From assembly GCA_037576215.1 (NCBI GenBank), contig JBANDB010000007.1, forward strand, positions 1,519,001-1,583,000: a stretch of 64,000 nucleotides of DNA. The letters are read 5' to 3'. A program made the translations under genes and the position numbers. Source of the stretch: Armillaria gallica. Lineage: Eukaryota; Basidiomycota; Agaricomycetes; Agaricales; Physalacriaceae. Each line of letters starts with the position of its first letter. The first letter of the stretch is position 1. Of this stretch, positions 11,820-24,671 are shown piece after piece. The notes beneath the pieces are model-generated. The model made no database searches. It saw only the letters and a program-made list of their open reading frames with translations, and was not told the origin of the DNA.

Positions 11820-12330
11820 CGTCGATCGAAGACTTGGAGGCATACCAAGTGAGAAAACCCGTAGCTACGCGAGTGTATCTGAATAAATAAGAATCGAGAA
11901 CACAGGATACAGGAAGCAAGTACATAGACGAGATCAAGATGAGAAATAGCTGGGTCAGACTTTGGAGAAAGGGTTAGAAGGAAAATGGAATTGATTCCTC
12001 CCAAAGAGGAACGTGGTCCGGCAAGTCGGCGAATTCCTTTTTAGCTTACTTTTCGATTGCCGGCGTTCCAATGCCCACCGCCATCCTTTCACCTCTCTAC
12101 AATGCAATAGATGCCACGCCTTCCCTTTACCAACACCGTGCATTGCATTCCACAACGATATCAGCATATCATGCCAGTTTTGAGCCAAGGCGACGTTTCA
12201 CGCTCGGAATACGGGACGACCACTGACAGAGGGTTGGGGGCCTTGGGGCAACTGGTTGGAGGAAAGAGTATGGTCGATGCCCATCCAGCGCCCCTTCAAA
12301 TGCCCCATGACTTGAACACATCAATCAGCG
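11820..12330 (-). repeat. Repeat B copy (5' part, inverted)
   Basis: This is the reverse complement of sequence also seen at 18.39-18.70 kb and 32.25-32.53 kb. Shared landmarks are CCGGCAAGTCGGC-like, GATATCAGCATATCAT-like and AAAGAGTATGGTCGATGC-like phrases. It is diverged and has no intact frame. Confidence 0.55.
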
Positions 12331-12355
12331 TGGCTCTCGATTTCCCTGCAAAGCA

Positions 12356-12685
12356 ATGAAGGATAGAGGGAACTGGGGGATATTGACATACGCTACTACG
12401 ATGGTTTTCGGTGGCTGGAACCAATGGCGTCGAGCTAGCACGGAGGACGAAGAGAGGTACGACTTTTTTGAGGAGCCCTTGTCTTTGGTGATTTACTTTA
12501 TTATGCCAGATTCGTGGTATCCTTATGCCAACCTTTCCCTGAGGGCAGCTCCAACTTTGAATTTGAACCTCTACAAAGTATCGTGTTCCGGCAACCAGGA
12601 CCCATGGAATAACGAAGATAGCGTCGTCGTGCAGAAGCTTGGTTCCCGTGCGATACGGGGAGGATCAACGTCGACTACACCCTGA
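12356..12685 (+). CDS. Hypothetical ORF, 109 codons
   Basis: An ATG-initiated frame directly follows the repeat B copy. The product is Trp/Tyr-rich (GGWNQWRR, MPDSWYPYANLSL) and has no motif I know. No introns or promoter were recognised. It could be an exon of an unrecognised gene. Confidence 0.2.
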   Translation: MKDRGNWGILTYATTMVFGGWNQWRRASTEDEERYDFFEEPLSLVIYFIMPDSWYPYANLSLRAAPTLNLNLYKVSCSGNQDPWNNEDSVVVQKLGSRAIRGGSTSTTP

Positions 12686-12689
12686 ATCT

Positions 12690-13595
12690 CGTCGATCTGC
12701 ATCCACCATCTCTACATAAAGTCGTTCAGCCATTTTCTAGGGCTGGGATCTCTTGATTGGGTTCGAGGTATGTCATAAAGTTTGTGCATGGATGTCTTTT
12801 GCTAATTACACTGTGCGAAGATCACAGATGGCACTCGCAGGCCTGACCGCAAGGTGTGTGGCATTGCTCCATCCTTTATGACCTCGTGTACTGTTGCTTC
12901 ATATCATTTTGCGACTTAGCAGAGTTGACTGGGCCTACTCCGACATTTCTTCAACTCTTACTCTAATCATCCTTGACAGCCTCGCATCGACGTCGCCCAC
13001 TTCCTCCAGTACCCACATGCGAGACCGCGACAAGAAAAGTATCGAATAGAAATTGAGGCCAACTCGCTGAAGACACGCTCAATCGCCGTGACGAACAGCT
13101 TCTTGGCGGATACGTGAGCTGTCGGTGCTCAATTTCCTTGTCTGCGGTGGTTAACACGCTTTTACATAGATCTGCCAGCATCCTGCTTTCATCCCTTCAA
13201 TGCACCAGCTTCAGCCTCAATAGACGGAACTAGGATTATGCCAAGGTGATGGTAGCTCCAGCGAGCGAGATGCGGCTTCTGATCGCGTCAAAGGATGGCC
13301 CTTTGGTACACGCAGGGACAAGGGGTGGATCTTCGGTAAGGCGTTCATTGTTCAATCCATCCTCGCTAAAATACTTTCTCTCGGTCAGTTGGACGATACA
13401 CGGCTGAGGGAGAACATGCATGCGCGGGAGGGAATGCAGTCAGATGGGAAGAAGACTCGACTATGAGGGAAGGTGACGCTCGGCTTGATAGATGGTAACA
13501 TCGAGGTCCCTGAGTTTGTTATCGGCCCGACGCGTGTGGTACAAGGTCAGGGTGATGAGCTCCCATGTTGCCTGCGTTTCTCCATCTCTTACCAT
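12690..13595. other. Gene-free stretch
   Basis: No long frame or motif. Short frames on both strands (for example 12963-13181 minus and 13236-13421 minus) are unsupported. Probably old repeat sequence at the left border of repeat A. Confidence 0.35.
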
Positions 13596-13599
13596 CACC

Positions 13600-15190
13600 A
13601 GCGACGCGACTTTCTCCTACACACACACATCCTCAACAAACACCTCAATGAAATACGGCTCAAGCATTTTACTGAGGACGCGCTTAATCGTCGTAACAAA
13701 ACTTGACACGCCGTCAAGGTGCTCGGATTCAGTGACTTGCGAGAGGCACTGCTCGTGGTCGACAACACTGAAGTCCTTGAATTGAGGACCTAGCAGGGCG
13801 GACGGATTGATCAAACTTTTCCTCTCGCGACAGACGACGACGGCAGCGACCCACGAATGGTGAGTTCTACATTCTCATTTTGCGTCTTTGTTGGGTCTAA
13901 TGCTATACAAGGCATTGTTAATACTTCAATGCTACCGGCTTCAATGGTGGAAGAGGCAGATTTGGTAAAGATTTGGTGCCACACTGTTGTTTCCTCGATT
14001 TCTTACCCATTGTTCGCCAGCTCACGTCTGCATTTGCTATGGTGAGGTATCATTTTATTACTCAATTTTATTCTTGCCTCATTGTTGTTCTCCTAGTCTA
14101 TTCTAATGGCTGTAGTCAATACCCCTTTGTATGCATTGGTTTTCATGAAAAGTTTGTGCTCGGTGCTATGTATTTCTCTCGCAAGCTAACAATTTCTCTC
14201 CCTTTGTAGCCTCATCGTTCTTGCAAGACTAGAAGACGCGACTATCTCCAGCACAAGGATGTCAAAGCAGCCGGTCGCTGTCAAGAACGACGACGACGTA
14301 CGACTCGACATATCTACCGGCCCTCAAGACCTCATGCGTGGTGTTGGATCTGACGAAGGTGTGGATAGATACGTGCAGGGAAGAGTCAACGAATGTGAGG
14401 CTTTCTTGTGTCAAAGCTATGACGGTCTACTAACAAAATGTTGACAGTCTTGAAGGTGCTCAAAGATGCGGCTGACGGATACTAGGTATGTGCGCTAACA
14501 TTTTCCAATGTTCCGCTTTCTCTAACATTCTCCCAGAGCCCGCATGGATCGCCTCCTCAAATGTACGACTACATCCTCCCTCTATTGAACTGTTCACGCA
14601 GCGTATGCGAAGGTACGTGACATAACCCAAGTTGATTATTCTCGCTAACGCAGTCTCTACAGGCGGTCAATCGATAAGACTGATATGGCTCTCATCAAGT
14701 GCACGACTACTTGGGTTGTCTACCAAGCCATTTGGGGAACTCACCAAGGTGTTGGTGTTGTACGCAAGGTACGCGACATCTCTCTATTCCGTTTTCTGGC
14801 TGACGCCATCTTCAGTGGAAGGAAAGATGGGTGCGCCATCGAGTTGGTGGCTGGCAATACGACCAGGTACCGGTTGTTGGGCGCTTGGAACATAACTTCA
14901 ATGTAAGCCCTTCCACCGATGGCACCCGAATCTACGCTAACAGAAATCTTCATCCAGGCTTGACCTTTGTAGCTACGGTTTTTAGTGTACGCCTCCGTCG
15001 ACTGTGGATCCCTCAATGGATTCTGGGTACGGCGGTTTGCAGCTTACGCCTCTGCCTCCACCTCCTGCGTCGACTATTTCTCAAGCATTGTTGTTTTCCG
15101 GTATGGTGTTTAGTTATGAAGGCGGGCGTAGATGAAGGTAAGCCTTCCTTATCTCGATTCAATCCTGCGATACTAACACTAGTGTAGTAA
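13600..15190 (+). repeat. Repeat A copy 1, with many small exon-like blocks
   Basis: This segment recurs inverted at about 62.69-64.0 kb and, more diverged, at about 29.8-31.23 kb. It reads like a micro-exon gene: blocks such as GIVNTSMLPASMVEEADL (13915-13965), LTSAFAM (14023-14043), SILMAVVNTPL (14099-14131) and a segment with MSKQPVAVKNDDDVRLD (from 14259) are separated by 50-80 base GT-AG intervals. The same borders are seen in the other copies. No complete frame survives and I do not recognise the family. Confidence 0.6.
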
Positions 15191-15429
15191 TGCAATCAAC
15201 ACTATCACCACGTCTGTCTGTTAACAAGCTGGGAGGTGCATGGGCGGGAGATTAGGAAGATGTGCAGACGATGTCAGACGAGAGTAAACGCAAGCGGTAT
15301 GCAGGCTCGATTGACCTTTTAATGGTTATACTGACTGGTTTCTAGGCTAATGATATCGATCCAATACTGTCAACTCGTTGGCTATACTCAACATCACCTG
15401 GATACACTCGATTTATCGCGGATCTGGTA

Positions 15430-16320
15430 AGTGATGCCTAGGAGCATGAACGACGTGTTTCCTTTCAATCAGAGTGTTGTGACAGATATCCTGATGTGCA
15501 AGATCATCATGCTACATGCTATCCCTGAGTTTAATGTGGACAAGAGCCCCAACATAGGCGAGTTCTTGATTACATCCACGCCATTGACGTCGGTTTCGGC
15601 TTCCTTTTCCCACAGAAATTGGTCCAAGATCCATGGTATTCTCGTGCTATCCACGATTTCTAAGTAATCAAGCAGACCTTCAAGATGTGGATGGCTGAAC
15701 TCGATGTTGTCCTTCATCCTGTGCAGCTGAATGAAGAGACGGATGTCATGGGTGTGGTGTACGACGTCAAGTAGATCTTCGCGTTCGGTACGTCATTAAT
15801 TCATTCCTCTTCTCGGGCTGATGCAGATGTCCTTTAATTCTAGCGCGTCATCGTCAAGAATCATGACATTCTTTCGGGCATATACAACAGCTAGTCCGGG
15901 CACCCGTGCATGCCCTCGGAACGGGAGTACCTTGACTACTCACAGTCATGCCGGTGCGTAGTTTTTTCCTTCTTGAACTGCGAGTTTCTCCAGAACTTTT
16001 AACAACAACATTCCATCCTTTCGTGTCACGCTTTGTAGTCTTTAATTTATGTGCACCAGTAGTATCATCAATATAATTCTACTCCTTTGCTTCCATATCA
16101 CCCTCAACGTCGCTCACTCATTCAAATAAATGACAGGAGGCATAGTGCGATCTGTGTCAGTTCCCATGTTCCTTCAACTCTTACCATCGTCACCCTCGAC
16201 GGACAGCGCAACGTTCTCCAGTGCACACCGACGAAGATACTCAGTCAGCGAGAAGACCTGCAAGGAAATCATTGCACACGTAGTACGGTCAACTGCTAGG
16301 ACCTCTTACGGACAGGACGA
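15430..16320 (+). repeat. Repeat B copy (3' part)
   Basis: It begins with a CCTAGGAGCATGAACGACG phrase shared with 18.86 and 60.28 kb and encodes a fragment MNDVFPFNQSV. Shared tails include CACCAGTAGTATCATCAATA (16040-16075) and a GCGATCTGTGTCAG-like phrase (16146). It is non-coding or decayed here. Confidence 0.6.
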
Positions 16321-16329
16321 GGCACCTAG

Positions 16330-17030
16330 TGATTTGCAAGAGGTGTTGTTCGCTGTCAACGACGTTGGGCATGGTGCAAAGTACAGGGATTTGTTGACAG
16401 GATATAGGAAAAAATTTTCTCCGTCGTGCGACAGGCGGAAGGGATTCTGAGAAACCAACGCCAAGGGAAGAAAAGGTACGTTCTATCTTGGTAGCTATCT
16501 GACAATATTTCTGACCAGCACCCTCTCACCATCAAGATATCTCTCCAGTCATGATACGATGAACTCTTGGACGAGGAGCTGCACGAGACCACAGCTCCAA
16601 AGCCTTTCCGTTCGACACAGACTTAATGGACATCGACGGTTTCGTTCTTCCCAGCAATTTGCTCTTCAAGTTTGTACCTCGTGTCTTCCTGTGGTCGTCT
16701 GGTTCGAACGAGATCAAAAATAAAGTGTCAAATTTGCGTCGTTCTGGCGAGCGAGATGCGGGACGGCATCTGTGACCCGTACTCGGATGTACGACCGCTA
16801 TACGAGACGTCTTTTGGTTCGCTTTTGGCGTCACGTATAGGTGAGCTGTCAATGCTCTCTTTGACTGTCCAGTCAACATACTCACCTAGATTCACCAACA
16901 TCTCGTCTCTTGCCTTCTGATCTCTTCATATCATGTCTGAAGCAGGAGGTAATCAGATGACGCCAGGCTGCCATGGGAGATTTGAAGGACAGTATGTTTC
17001 CACACATAAGCTTGAAGGGCCCAATGTTGG
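16330..17030. other. Gene-free stretch
   Basis: Overlapping short frames on both strands (16532-16885 minus and 16672-16920 plus) carry no family motif. It probably continues the decayed repeat landscape. Confidence 0.35.
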
Positions 17031-17034
17031 ACAA

Positions 17035-17245
17035 GCTAGGATCTGTATCTTTCGCTTCCTATCGGGATGATCTCTGTCTTTTCAATATTGAATTTTGCTG
17101 TTGATGCGATACACCATTTATCCAGGAATGCGGTGAGCATGTTATAGTCATCTTGTTCGGAGAGGTATACTGTTGTGTCATCAGCGAACAGTTTTTCAGC
17201 GAGTCGTTCCTTTGCTCCCGGTATGGCATATCCTCTAAGTTCAGA
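17035..17245 (-). pseudogene. LINE reverse-transcriptase fragment
   Basis: Minus-strand translation gives a YAIPGAKERLAEKL segment, then LFADDTTVYLSEQDDYN, then KFNIEKTEIIPIGSERY. This is collinear with the palm region of the large LINE ORF2 in this window (LFADDTTVYLSEND, then KFNIEKTKCIPIG). It includes the catalytic FADD box. Both ends stop abruptly, so it is a short relic of a related Tad1-type LINE, more GC-rich than the large one. Confidence 0.75.
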
Positions 17246-17559
17246 CTTACGTCGTTCTTTTTCTCTCTACCCGCACATTCCGCAGGCCACTTCCCAGCCA
17301 CTTCCCGTCCCATCCACCGCAGCTCAACAACTTGGAAATTTATTATTCTGTCAGTTTTAATGCGGCGGCATGATTCTGACCCAGCGGAATGCAAGACGGA
17401 TTCGCAATACCTGATTGGCGTAGTTGCTCGAGGTATGTACACATTTCCTCGATGCCTTCTATGCTCGCTCATCACAGGGATTAGTTTGAATGAGTACAGT
17501 GAGTCATACATCTTTGGTCAGAATATTAGAGAGTTATTTGTATTAAATGCGTCGAAGAG

Positions 17560-18000
17560 GGAAGTTCTGCACTCCCCGCACACTCTCTTCTTCTCCGTGT
17601 GTGCACTCACGTCCGTTTCGAAGCTCTGTAGCAAAGTCATTACATTGAATCAATAGAAATTACTAGAATACTCACCAGATGTGTGATATATCGAGTGCAT
17701 TCAGTCGACGTCAAGCATAGCTAGAAACTAGTCAGTAGTGCCATTAGGATGACAGCTAAGTGGCTTACCACGGGCGTTTACTCTCGCCCACGTCCTCTGC
17801 ACACCCTCCTAGCCTCCCATGCGCTTGTTAACTGACAAAGAAGGTAGGTTTCCGGGTACATTCCCTAGACTATTGCTGGTAAACAGTTTCAAGATGGAAC
17901 TAAGGAAGGCTTACAAAAACCACGCTTGAGGAGCTGCTGAGGCATCTACACTCGGCAGAAGCATAGTCGTTAGTAATCCATTAGAGAATGGATACTAGAA
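17560..18000 (-). repeat. Repeat C fragment
   Basis: A TTGAATCAATAGAAATTACT phrase (17644-17663) and neighbouring ACTCACCAGATGTGTGATA match the repeat C intron borders seen at 11.45, 28.85 and 62.03 kb. Flanks are diverged. Confidence 0.4.
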
Positions 18001-18289
18001 TCCTTACCTCCACTAAACTTCCCTGCACGAATGTGTATCCCTTCAGGTCAGATTCGGATCGCACGCGGCAGGGAGTTGTTAATAACCCTAACCTTTCAGA
18101 TCTCAGTCTTCGTAGTTTGCGAGAAAAGGTAAACGAGAGCTGGCGGGTTTGGATTCCCATTCCTTGTAGTATGGTAGTGTGATGCGCGAATTCAATGTAA
18201 CCGACAGAAATACGGGACTGAACCGACTGAGCGTATTTTCAGATCTGCATTTGACAGGGAGCGAACACGTATAAGGTTCCCGGCCCCAT

Positions 18290-20450
18290 AAAACGAGTAT
18301 TCATTGACGGTCGCGGGAATATGACGAAGACGAAGACATGTCAATTTTCTCCAGATGTTCAAGGAAGGAGCATCTTATGCGTCTGAGATCTGAGGCTCAT
18401 GTCAAGGGGCGCTAGACGAGCATCGACCATACTCTTTCCTCCAACTATCTCAACACCAGTTGCCCCAGCCCTCCACTGCCAGTTGTCCCGCATTCGAACG
18501 TGATATGTTGCCTTGGCTCAAGACTAGTATGATATGCTGATATCGCTGGAACACGATACGTGGCGTGGTAAAGATTCAGAACATACTGAGGAGACGTGAA
18601 AGTGGGCATTGAAACGCCGGCAGTCGAAGAGTAAGCTAAAAAGGAATTTGCCGACTTGCTGGACCATGTTCATCCCAAAGAGGAATCAACTATTTTCCTT
18701 CTAGCCACTTCCTCCTAAGTCTTACCCCGCTATTTTTCACCCTCATCTCGTCTATGCACTTGCTCTTATGTTCTCAATTCTTATCTATTCCGATAAAATC
18801 AAGTTACGTGAAGGTATGCCTCCTCTATTGACATTAACATTCAACACCTCTAACTGATACCTAGGAGCATGAACGACGTGTTTCCCTTTAATCAGAGTGT
18901 TACAACAGATATCCCGATGTGCAAGAGCATCACGCTGCGCGCCATCCCTGAGTTTAATGTGGGCAAGAGCCCCAACATAGGTGAGTTCTCCATTACATCC
19001 ACGCCATTGACGTCAGTTTCAGCTTCCTTTTTCACAGAAATCGGTCCAGGATCCATCGTATTCTCGTGCTATCAATGATTTTTGAGTAATGAAGCTGATC
19101 TTCAAGATGTGGATGGCTGAACTCGACACTGTCATCTCACGCAGCTGAACGAAGAGACGGCCCGGAGGACGGCCTGGTGTGGTGTTCGACATCGGGTGTC
19201 TCTGTATATGGTACGTCGTTTCTCTCCCCCGGGTGTTCTCAGACTGATGTCCTTTGACACTAGCGCGTCGTCCTCGAGTATTTGTGCCTATACAGCAGTT
19301 GTTCTCAGTTCGGCACAGCTGGGGTGAGGCTCCGCTTATTCAAGTACCAGTGCATGCCCTCGGAACGGGGAGTAATTTGGCTGCTCACGGTCTTACACTG
19401 TATTTTCCTTCATGAAGCGTGGGTTCCTTAACCTTTCGCGTCTCAGTTTGTAGTCTTTACTTTTTGTACACCAGTAGTATCATCAATATAATTCTCCTTC
19501 TTTGCTTCCATATCGCCTTCAACGTCGCTCACTTGAAGGTAGTGTTGCCACGACTCGGCTAGACTCAACTCGGCTAAGCTTATGCCGACTTTGGTAATTG
19601 CATTGAGCCGAGTCGGCCTGAGTCCGTAACCTGATGTCGGCTAAGCTAGACTTCGGCTCAAGTCGGCTTGAGCTCAGACTAACGATTCAAAAAGGAAATC
19701 ACTAGGTTAAGATGCACTTTCCAAGGCGAGATGGCTTGTACATCCTTCAGAATCAATACCTGATGATATATATGTGTTCATTGAATGTTCAACTAGCAAA
19801 TCTGTAAGGACATCTTCAATATAGCTATAAACTACAGCCCCTTCACCTTTTTAGGAAAAATATCGGCTTTACCTCGGCATTTGTAAGGGCACTGATGCTC
19901 AAACTTCAGTTGCTCCGTTGTATAATATTCATGCGCATTTTGAATGTCTATTTGCCTCAGTAAGTGTTGGAAGTGTATTTACAAAGTACAGGGTGTGAGC
20001 TTATGTGTCCTGGGGGAGAATAAAGGTCAGGAAGATGCCGGCCAAATCAGGCGCCTTCATTCGAGCTAAAGCGACTCGAGCCCGGCTTTAGCCGACTCCT
20101 TGATGAGCTTGAGCCTAGAATGAGTCTGAGCCAATCAAGACTCAGACTCGGCTTATTAAGACTCGGCTCGTCGGCTCAAGCGACTTTAAGCCAAGTCGCG
20201 GCATCACTACTTGAAGGGACGCGGGATGGAGGGCGTGATCTGTGTCAGCTCCCACATTTCTTCATCTCTTACCATCATCACCCTCGCATGGACGGCACAA
20301 CATTCTCCAGTATACCGACAAGGGTACTCAGTCAGCAAGAAGACTCGCAAAGAAATCATTGCACACAGGGCCCTCAGAAGGGATCGGACAGCAAGAGATG
20401 GATGCTGGGTGAAAACGAGTTAGCCACATAGAAGCAAAATAGGCATCAGC
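18290..20450 (+). repeat. Repeat B copy, split by a MITE
   Basis: This is the longest contiguous copy of repeat B: 18290-19539, then 20218-20450 after the MITE. It shares the 5' block with 32.15-32.53 kb and the 3' block with 60.10-60.94 kb, so it shows the uninterrupted target of the nested stack: around 18680 it reads GAGGAATCAACTATTTTCC. A frame MNDVFPFNQSVTTDIPMC lies at 18869. Confidence 0.7.
19540..20209. mobile_element. hAT-like MITE, 670 bases
   Basis: The left end is TAGTGTTGCCACGACTCGGCT; the right end, read inward, is TAGTGATGCCGCGACTTGGCT. They differ at three positions. The flanks are an exact 8-base target duplication, CTTGAAGG, at 19532-19539 and 20210-20217. TAGTG ends with an 8-base duplication are the hAT pattern. 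Subterminal regions are packed with GACTCGGCT-type motifs in both orientations. There is no transposase frame, so it is non-autonomous. It inserted into repeat B. Confidence 0.85.
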
Positions 20451-21390
20451 AGCTCACCTATATTTGAGTCCAAAAGTGCAACTCTTCCATCGAAACACAT
20501 CTCGTACTGGCCGTTACATCTCCGAGTACAAGCTCGGGTCATCGTCTACTGCCCAGAATCGCTGTTCCTTGCATCGTGCGACAGAACAACGCAAATCCAG
20601 CTCATTCTTTTGAGCTCGAGATATTTGCCACCAACGGAAAGAAGACATGAGATACAAGGAGCAGAGTGCCACGTAAGGGGAAAAACGACAGTGGACATTC
20701 GAGAGAAGAGAATCTACGAATTGCACTTCCTCGGGGATAACACTTTCCCAGCCACTCGTCCATGCCCGCACTGACACCTTCGTCCACTCTTGCAAGTTTC
20801 AACGATGTTCAGGTAGGGGTGAAGGGAGCAAGTTGTATGCCAATGCCATGCATTGTCATCCGCTGAGCGACGTCTCGACAACCTCACATGCATTCCACGG
20901 GCGACATCCGCATCCTGGCTTCAAGTGTGCTTGTGGGAGGAGTGGATGGATGAGATTTTCTGTGAGTGCACTCTCTTCATGATGGCGTCGACGCTAACTA
21001 TCATTCAGATCTTAGCGCTGTATAAAACAGGAACGAGAATGCGGGGTATACTATTTTTAGTCCTTCCCTTGTACACCATCCTGCTAAAACGCGTCCACCT
21101 TCCTTTCTCCATGTAAATGCCCGTCTCTATAAAGAATGGCCTCTGTCTGTCCGTCATCCACAGCCACAGGACCCTCCCTCCCTTCGACTACTGGTCTCTC
21201 CTCCGCCGACGACCTCCCTCATAGCCACAGGCCATCCGCGCCACTCCTCCCTCGACCAAACACACTCCATCCAGTCTAATAATAGCCCGCACCCGAAGAT
21301 GTCCCTCCCCGTATACGGTCTCTTTGCATACGTGCGCGCAAAGTCTCCGCACTGTCCTCTCCGCCCCTCCAGTCTAATCTTAGCATGTGA
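20450..21390 (-). repeat. Repeat D copy 1, with a conserved minus-strand frame
   Basis: Direct repeat of 60.94-61.83 kb. Both copies keep an open minus-strand frame (20514-20795 here) with the phrases AWTSGWESVIPEEVQF, FRWWQISRAQKNELDLRCSV and FWAVDDDPSLYSEM. A TATA-like TATAAAAC lies at 21019 on the plus strand. I do not recognise the encoded protein. Confidence 0.5.
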
Positions 21391-23159
21391 CCGTCAATGA
21401 CCCTCCCTTCATGGAAAAGTCGACAGATTGTGGGCAAAAATCATGTGGCCAGCACGCTGAATCTCCATCGCATTCATGATAATTGACGCATGAGGAATGA
21501 AATATACCGCGAGGAGGTGTACAAATTAAACTCCTGCATAACATTTCAATGCAGTGGACATGTAGGATGAGTGGCTCAATGACGAGTCAATAAAATTTCC
21601 GCAATTGCGCGGTCAGTCCACGTTCCAGATTTGAAGGGTGTAGATAAAGTTTGATTTAAGTATATTCACATCATGTAATTCTTGCTGGTTCCACAGTGCC
21701 CAGTTCAACTCCGACAGGCCAGAAGTCAAAAACAAGGGTAGATGCAACAATGCAGACAAGATAGGTTCTGATTTCGGTACATATCATCGATAGCAGATGT
21801 CACAATTGGTGATGGTAACCGGTAGAATTGCTGGAGCTCAAGTGGCTGGAGTCAGGCCATGACTCGCCTTAATGATCCGTGTCATTGTGGAAATGTTTCT
21901 TCACGAGCATTGTAGAGCCGGTCAGTCCTTCAAGTGTTTAGGCCTAGGTGCTGTCGAACTTTCCGATCATCGCCGTCGAACCCTGAAAGGACCCACTTTG
22001 ATTTGAGGAGGAAGATATTTATTCTGGTCGATGTTCCTGAGAAGAAAACTGACCAGAGTCCGACTACACAGAGAGCCTGCATAAGGGGGACTACAGAGGT
22101 TCAGTATGAAAATCTGCCTTTTCAAAAAATTTGTCCGTCAGTGCCTTGTTCCAAATTTTATCTGGATTCATAACCTAACCCCATTCTTGAATTTGTCCGG
22201 ACTTTCAAACTAACATCGATAAAATCATCAAAAATCGTCAGAACCTCTACTTCGCCGGTCTAAGACTACGAAAACGCGATCTCATTCCCCCCATAGCACC
22301 TGTTAGCACTGCCACTTCAAGTTGTCCGGACATCCATGTAACCTCGAGATATTGTCCCATGGTGTCCGTATTTCCCTGTCAAGAGATGAAGAGTCTGTCT
22401 AGGGGAGACTACCGGATTTCAGATCCGACGGTCGCAGCATGGGGAGGTCATTTTGTCTGGATTCGACCCAAGATTGGACCTCAAAATCCAAAATTTTGTC
22501 AGGACTTTCAACGACTGAACCTCGTGGTGAATAAACAAGGGTCTTACCCCGAAGCCTAACCCAAACAAATTGTTGGAAGGTCCGATCTTGTCCATCAGAG
22601 ATATGAAGTTCTAACTGTCAACCGGTTGTTTCGAGAACACCGACAGTGCATCATGTGGACATACACCTGCGAAATAAAAAGCACAGGACAGACCGTGGTT
22701 AACCGTAAACTGCTGAATTTGTTGAGGCCGCAAGGGTTCATCAACCAGTCCCCAGATTGTGGCGATGACTTGCTCTTTCGGACCGTAAAACTTGACGAGT
22801 TATAACTCTAGGTTTGAAGTCGACGTGATTTTCACAGTGTGCCTCTAGGATAGCGAGTTGCCGGGCGCTGCACAATTTGTACCTTGGAACTTTGATTCAT
22901 TTTTCTATGATTCTTATTGTTGAGCTATTTTAGCTAGCTGTGCGTCGGCTACTTACGGAATGAACATCGTATTCTGGTACAATGTCAGGTGCTCTCTTTG
23001 AAGATCAAAGGATTTGTTATAACTCATCAATGTGAAGCCTTGTGAAGCCGCCACTCGGATACCCTTGCCACTTATCTCTGAAGTATGCTTATCTCTGGTA
23101 GGCGCATTTACTGAAGTTATAATGGCACTTTGCTCATATTATTCCAGTTCCTCGCGTTC
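21391..23159. other. Gene-free stretch with short direct phrases
   Basis: No gene is recognised. Phrases with CAAAATTTTGTC or AAAATTTGTCCG recur between 22125 and 22500, suggesting an old tandem or repeat remnant. A likely intron acceptor (TTATTCCAG, ending 23147) just before the next gene hints at an untranslated or short upstream exon near 23.0-23.1 kb. Confidence 0.35.
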
Positions 23160-24420
23160 ATGGGGCGACTGACATTACAAGATTTCTTGCAACTAGGCGA
23201 GGAGCAAAAATATTCGTGTCAATACCTCTATGATTACATCTTGCACTCTCCATCGATCTGCCATGCTCTTGATATTCCTGCAAATGCAGCCTGCCCCACC
23301 ACCGATGATTCCGTCCAAGAGCTGGATATCAATGATGATAGTTCGTTGATCCTGGGATATGATCAGCACTTCCTACCGCTCCTAGAGCTACTCAAAGACG
23401 AACAAGTTCCAATAAATTCCATGGAGCTCACAGGCCTAGACTGGTTTAACGTTGCAAATCACGCATCATTTCGCTCCACACTCTCATCATTCCATATCAG
23501 CATCTTAGGCTTGACATCGATCAAGTGCACTAAATACGACGTCAAAATCCTCGTTTCCTCCATGCCCACGCTCACACGACTCGTCTTCGAGGATAATAAA
23601 GTTGAGGAGTACGATGTTGAAGTGATTCACGTTCCTCAGGGGATGTCCGATTTATCTGTCGGGGAACTTCAAAGTAACCTGCAAGGACCGGAGTTGTCAC
23701 GCTTCTCTGTGACTTTCAATGAGGGCGAATTCACCATTCTGGATCTGTTCGCTGGTTGTGATTTCCCTGCCTCTTTGTGTGCACTAGACAGACTCGAGAT
23801 CCGCGGGGGGAAGGCAGGTGTTGTGTGCGATGATGCGATGGATCGTAGGATTCGTGCTTTCTTGAGCCTTTTAGAGTTCCCTCTCGACGACTTCAGCTGT
23901 GGACATTTTAAGATAGGTATGCCTCTCGGAATACTTTGGTTAAGTCACCCGCACTAATGTGACATTTCCAGAATCGTCTTGTCCATTGAACCTCGGCAAT
24001 GTGAAATCCGTTAGTATTACCATCCGCTTGTCCAACGATTCTGCAGAGACAAATGCTGCTGTCGCATGGTGGATGTCCAATATCAGCGTTATCCCGACCC
24101 TTAATCAACTCATCGCGGTGTTGATTGAACTTGAAATCGACATGGAGACCTTGTCTAGTGGTTCGACTCCCGAATGGAACCGGGATATTTGGGCTGCATT
24201 CGACCAGGTTTTGTGCCATCACGATATAAACCTGCATCGGCTCATCTTCAGGGTTAGGCCGCTCTGGGAGCTTCCTTCCGAGGAGTATAATTATGGGTCA
24301 ATTATGTACTGGCTGTGCGTGCATTGTCTTCCTAAGACTCGGGCTCTGTACCGATCTGTCTTCAAACTCTTGGATGACTTGGACAAAAAGGTTACAATGG
24401 CATGGATGCTCAGTGGGTAA
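23160..24420 (+). CDS. Leucine-rich F-box-like protein, two exons
   Basis: Exons 23160-23916 and 23972-24420 join through a 55-base GT-AG intron with matching phase (GAA across the junction), giving 402 codons. I chose the ATG at 23160 because it follows a TTATTCCAG acceptor-like sequence; an upstream exon is possible. The protein is rich in leucine-spaced segments (FLPLLELLKD, MPTLTRLVFEDN, ASLCALDRLEIRG), as in the expanded mushroom F-box/LRR families. I do not see a clear F-box at the N terminus. A substrate-adaptor role in SCF ubiquitin ligases is only a family-level guess. It converges on a related-looking gene on the minus strand. Confidence 0.6.
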
Positions 24421-24671
24421 CAAACCGCAAGGCAGCGCTCCCCTTCATATTGAAACATGATAGTTGTTAGTACCAACGACAACAATGTACCCATGATATT
24501 CGCACCTACTACGCACATGCATACAGTTGAATACTTTCCAGCACCACCTCCAACGTCTTTTAAGAGCATAACAGCTTTTTGTCCGTACAAAAGTTGATTA
24601 CAAGTTATTGCACTGTAATAAAACAACCAGCAGTGCGGACGTAACGATTAATTGGGTCTCGCTTAAAAGCT

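Noticed and set aside
20450..21390. Repeat D as an independent host gene
   Set aside because: It is a two-copy repeat in step with neighbouring repeats, and frames outside the short conserved part are broken.
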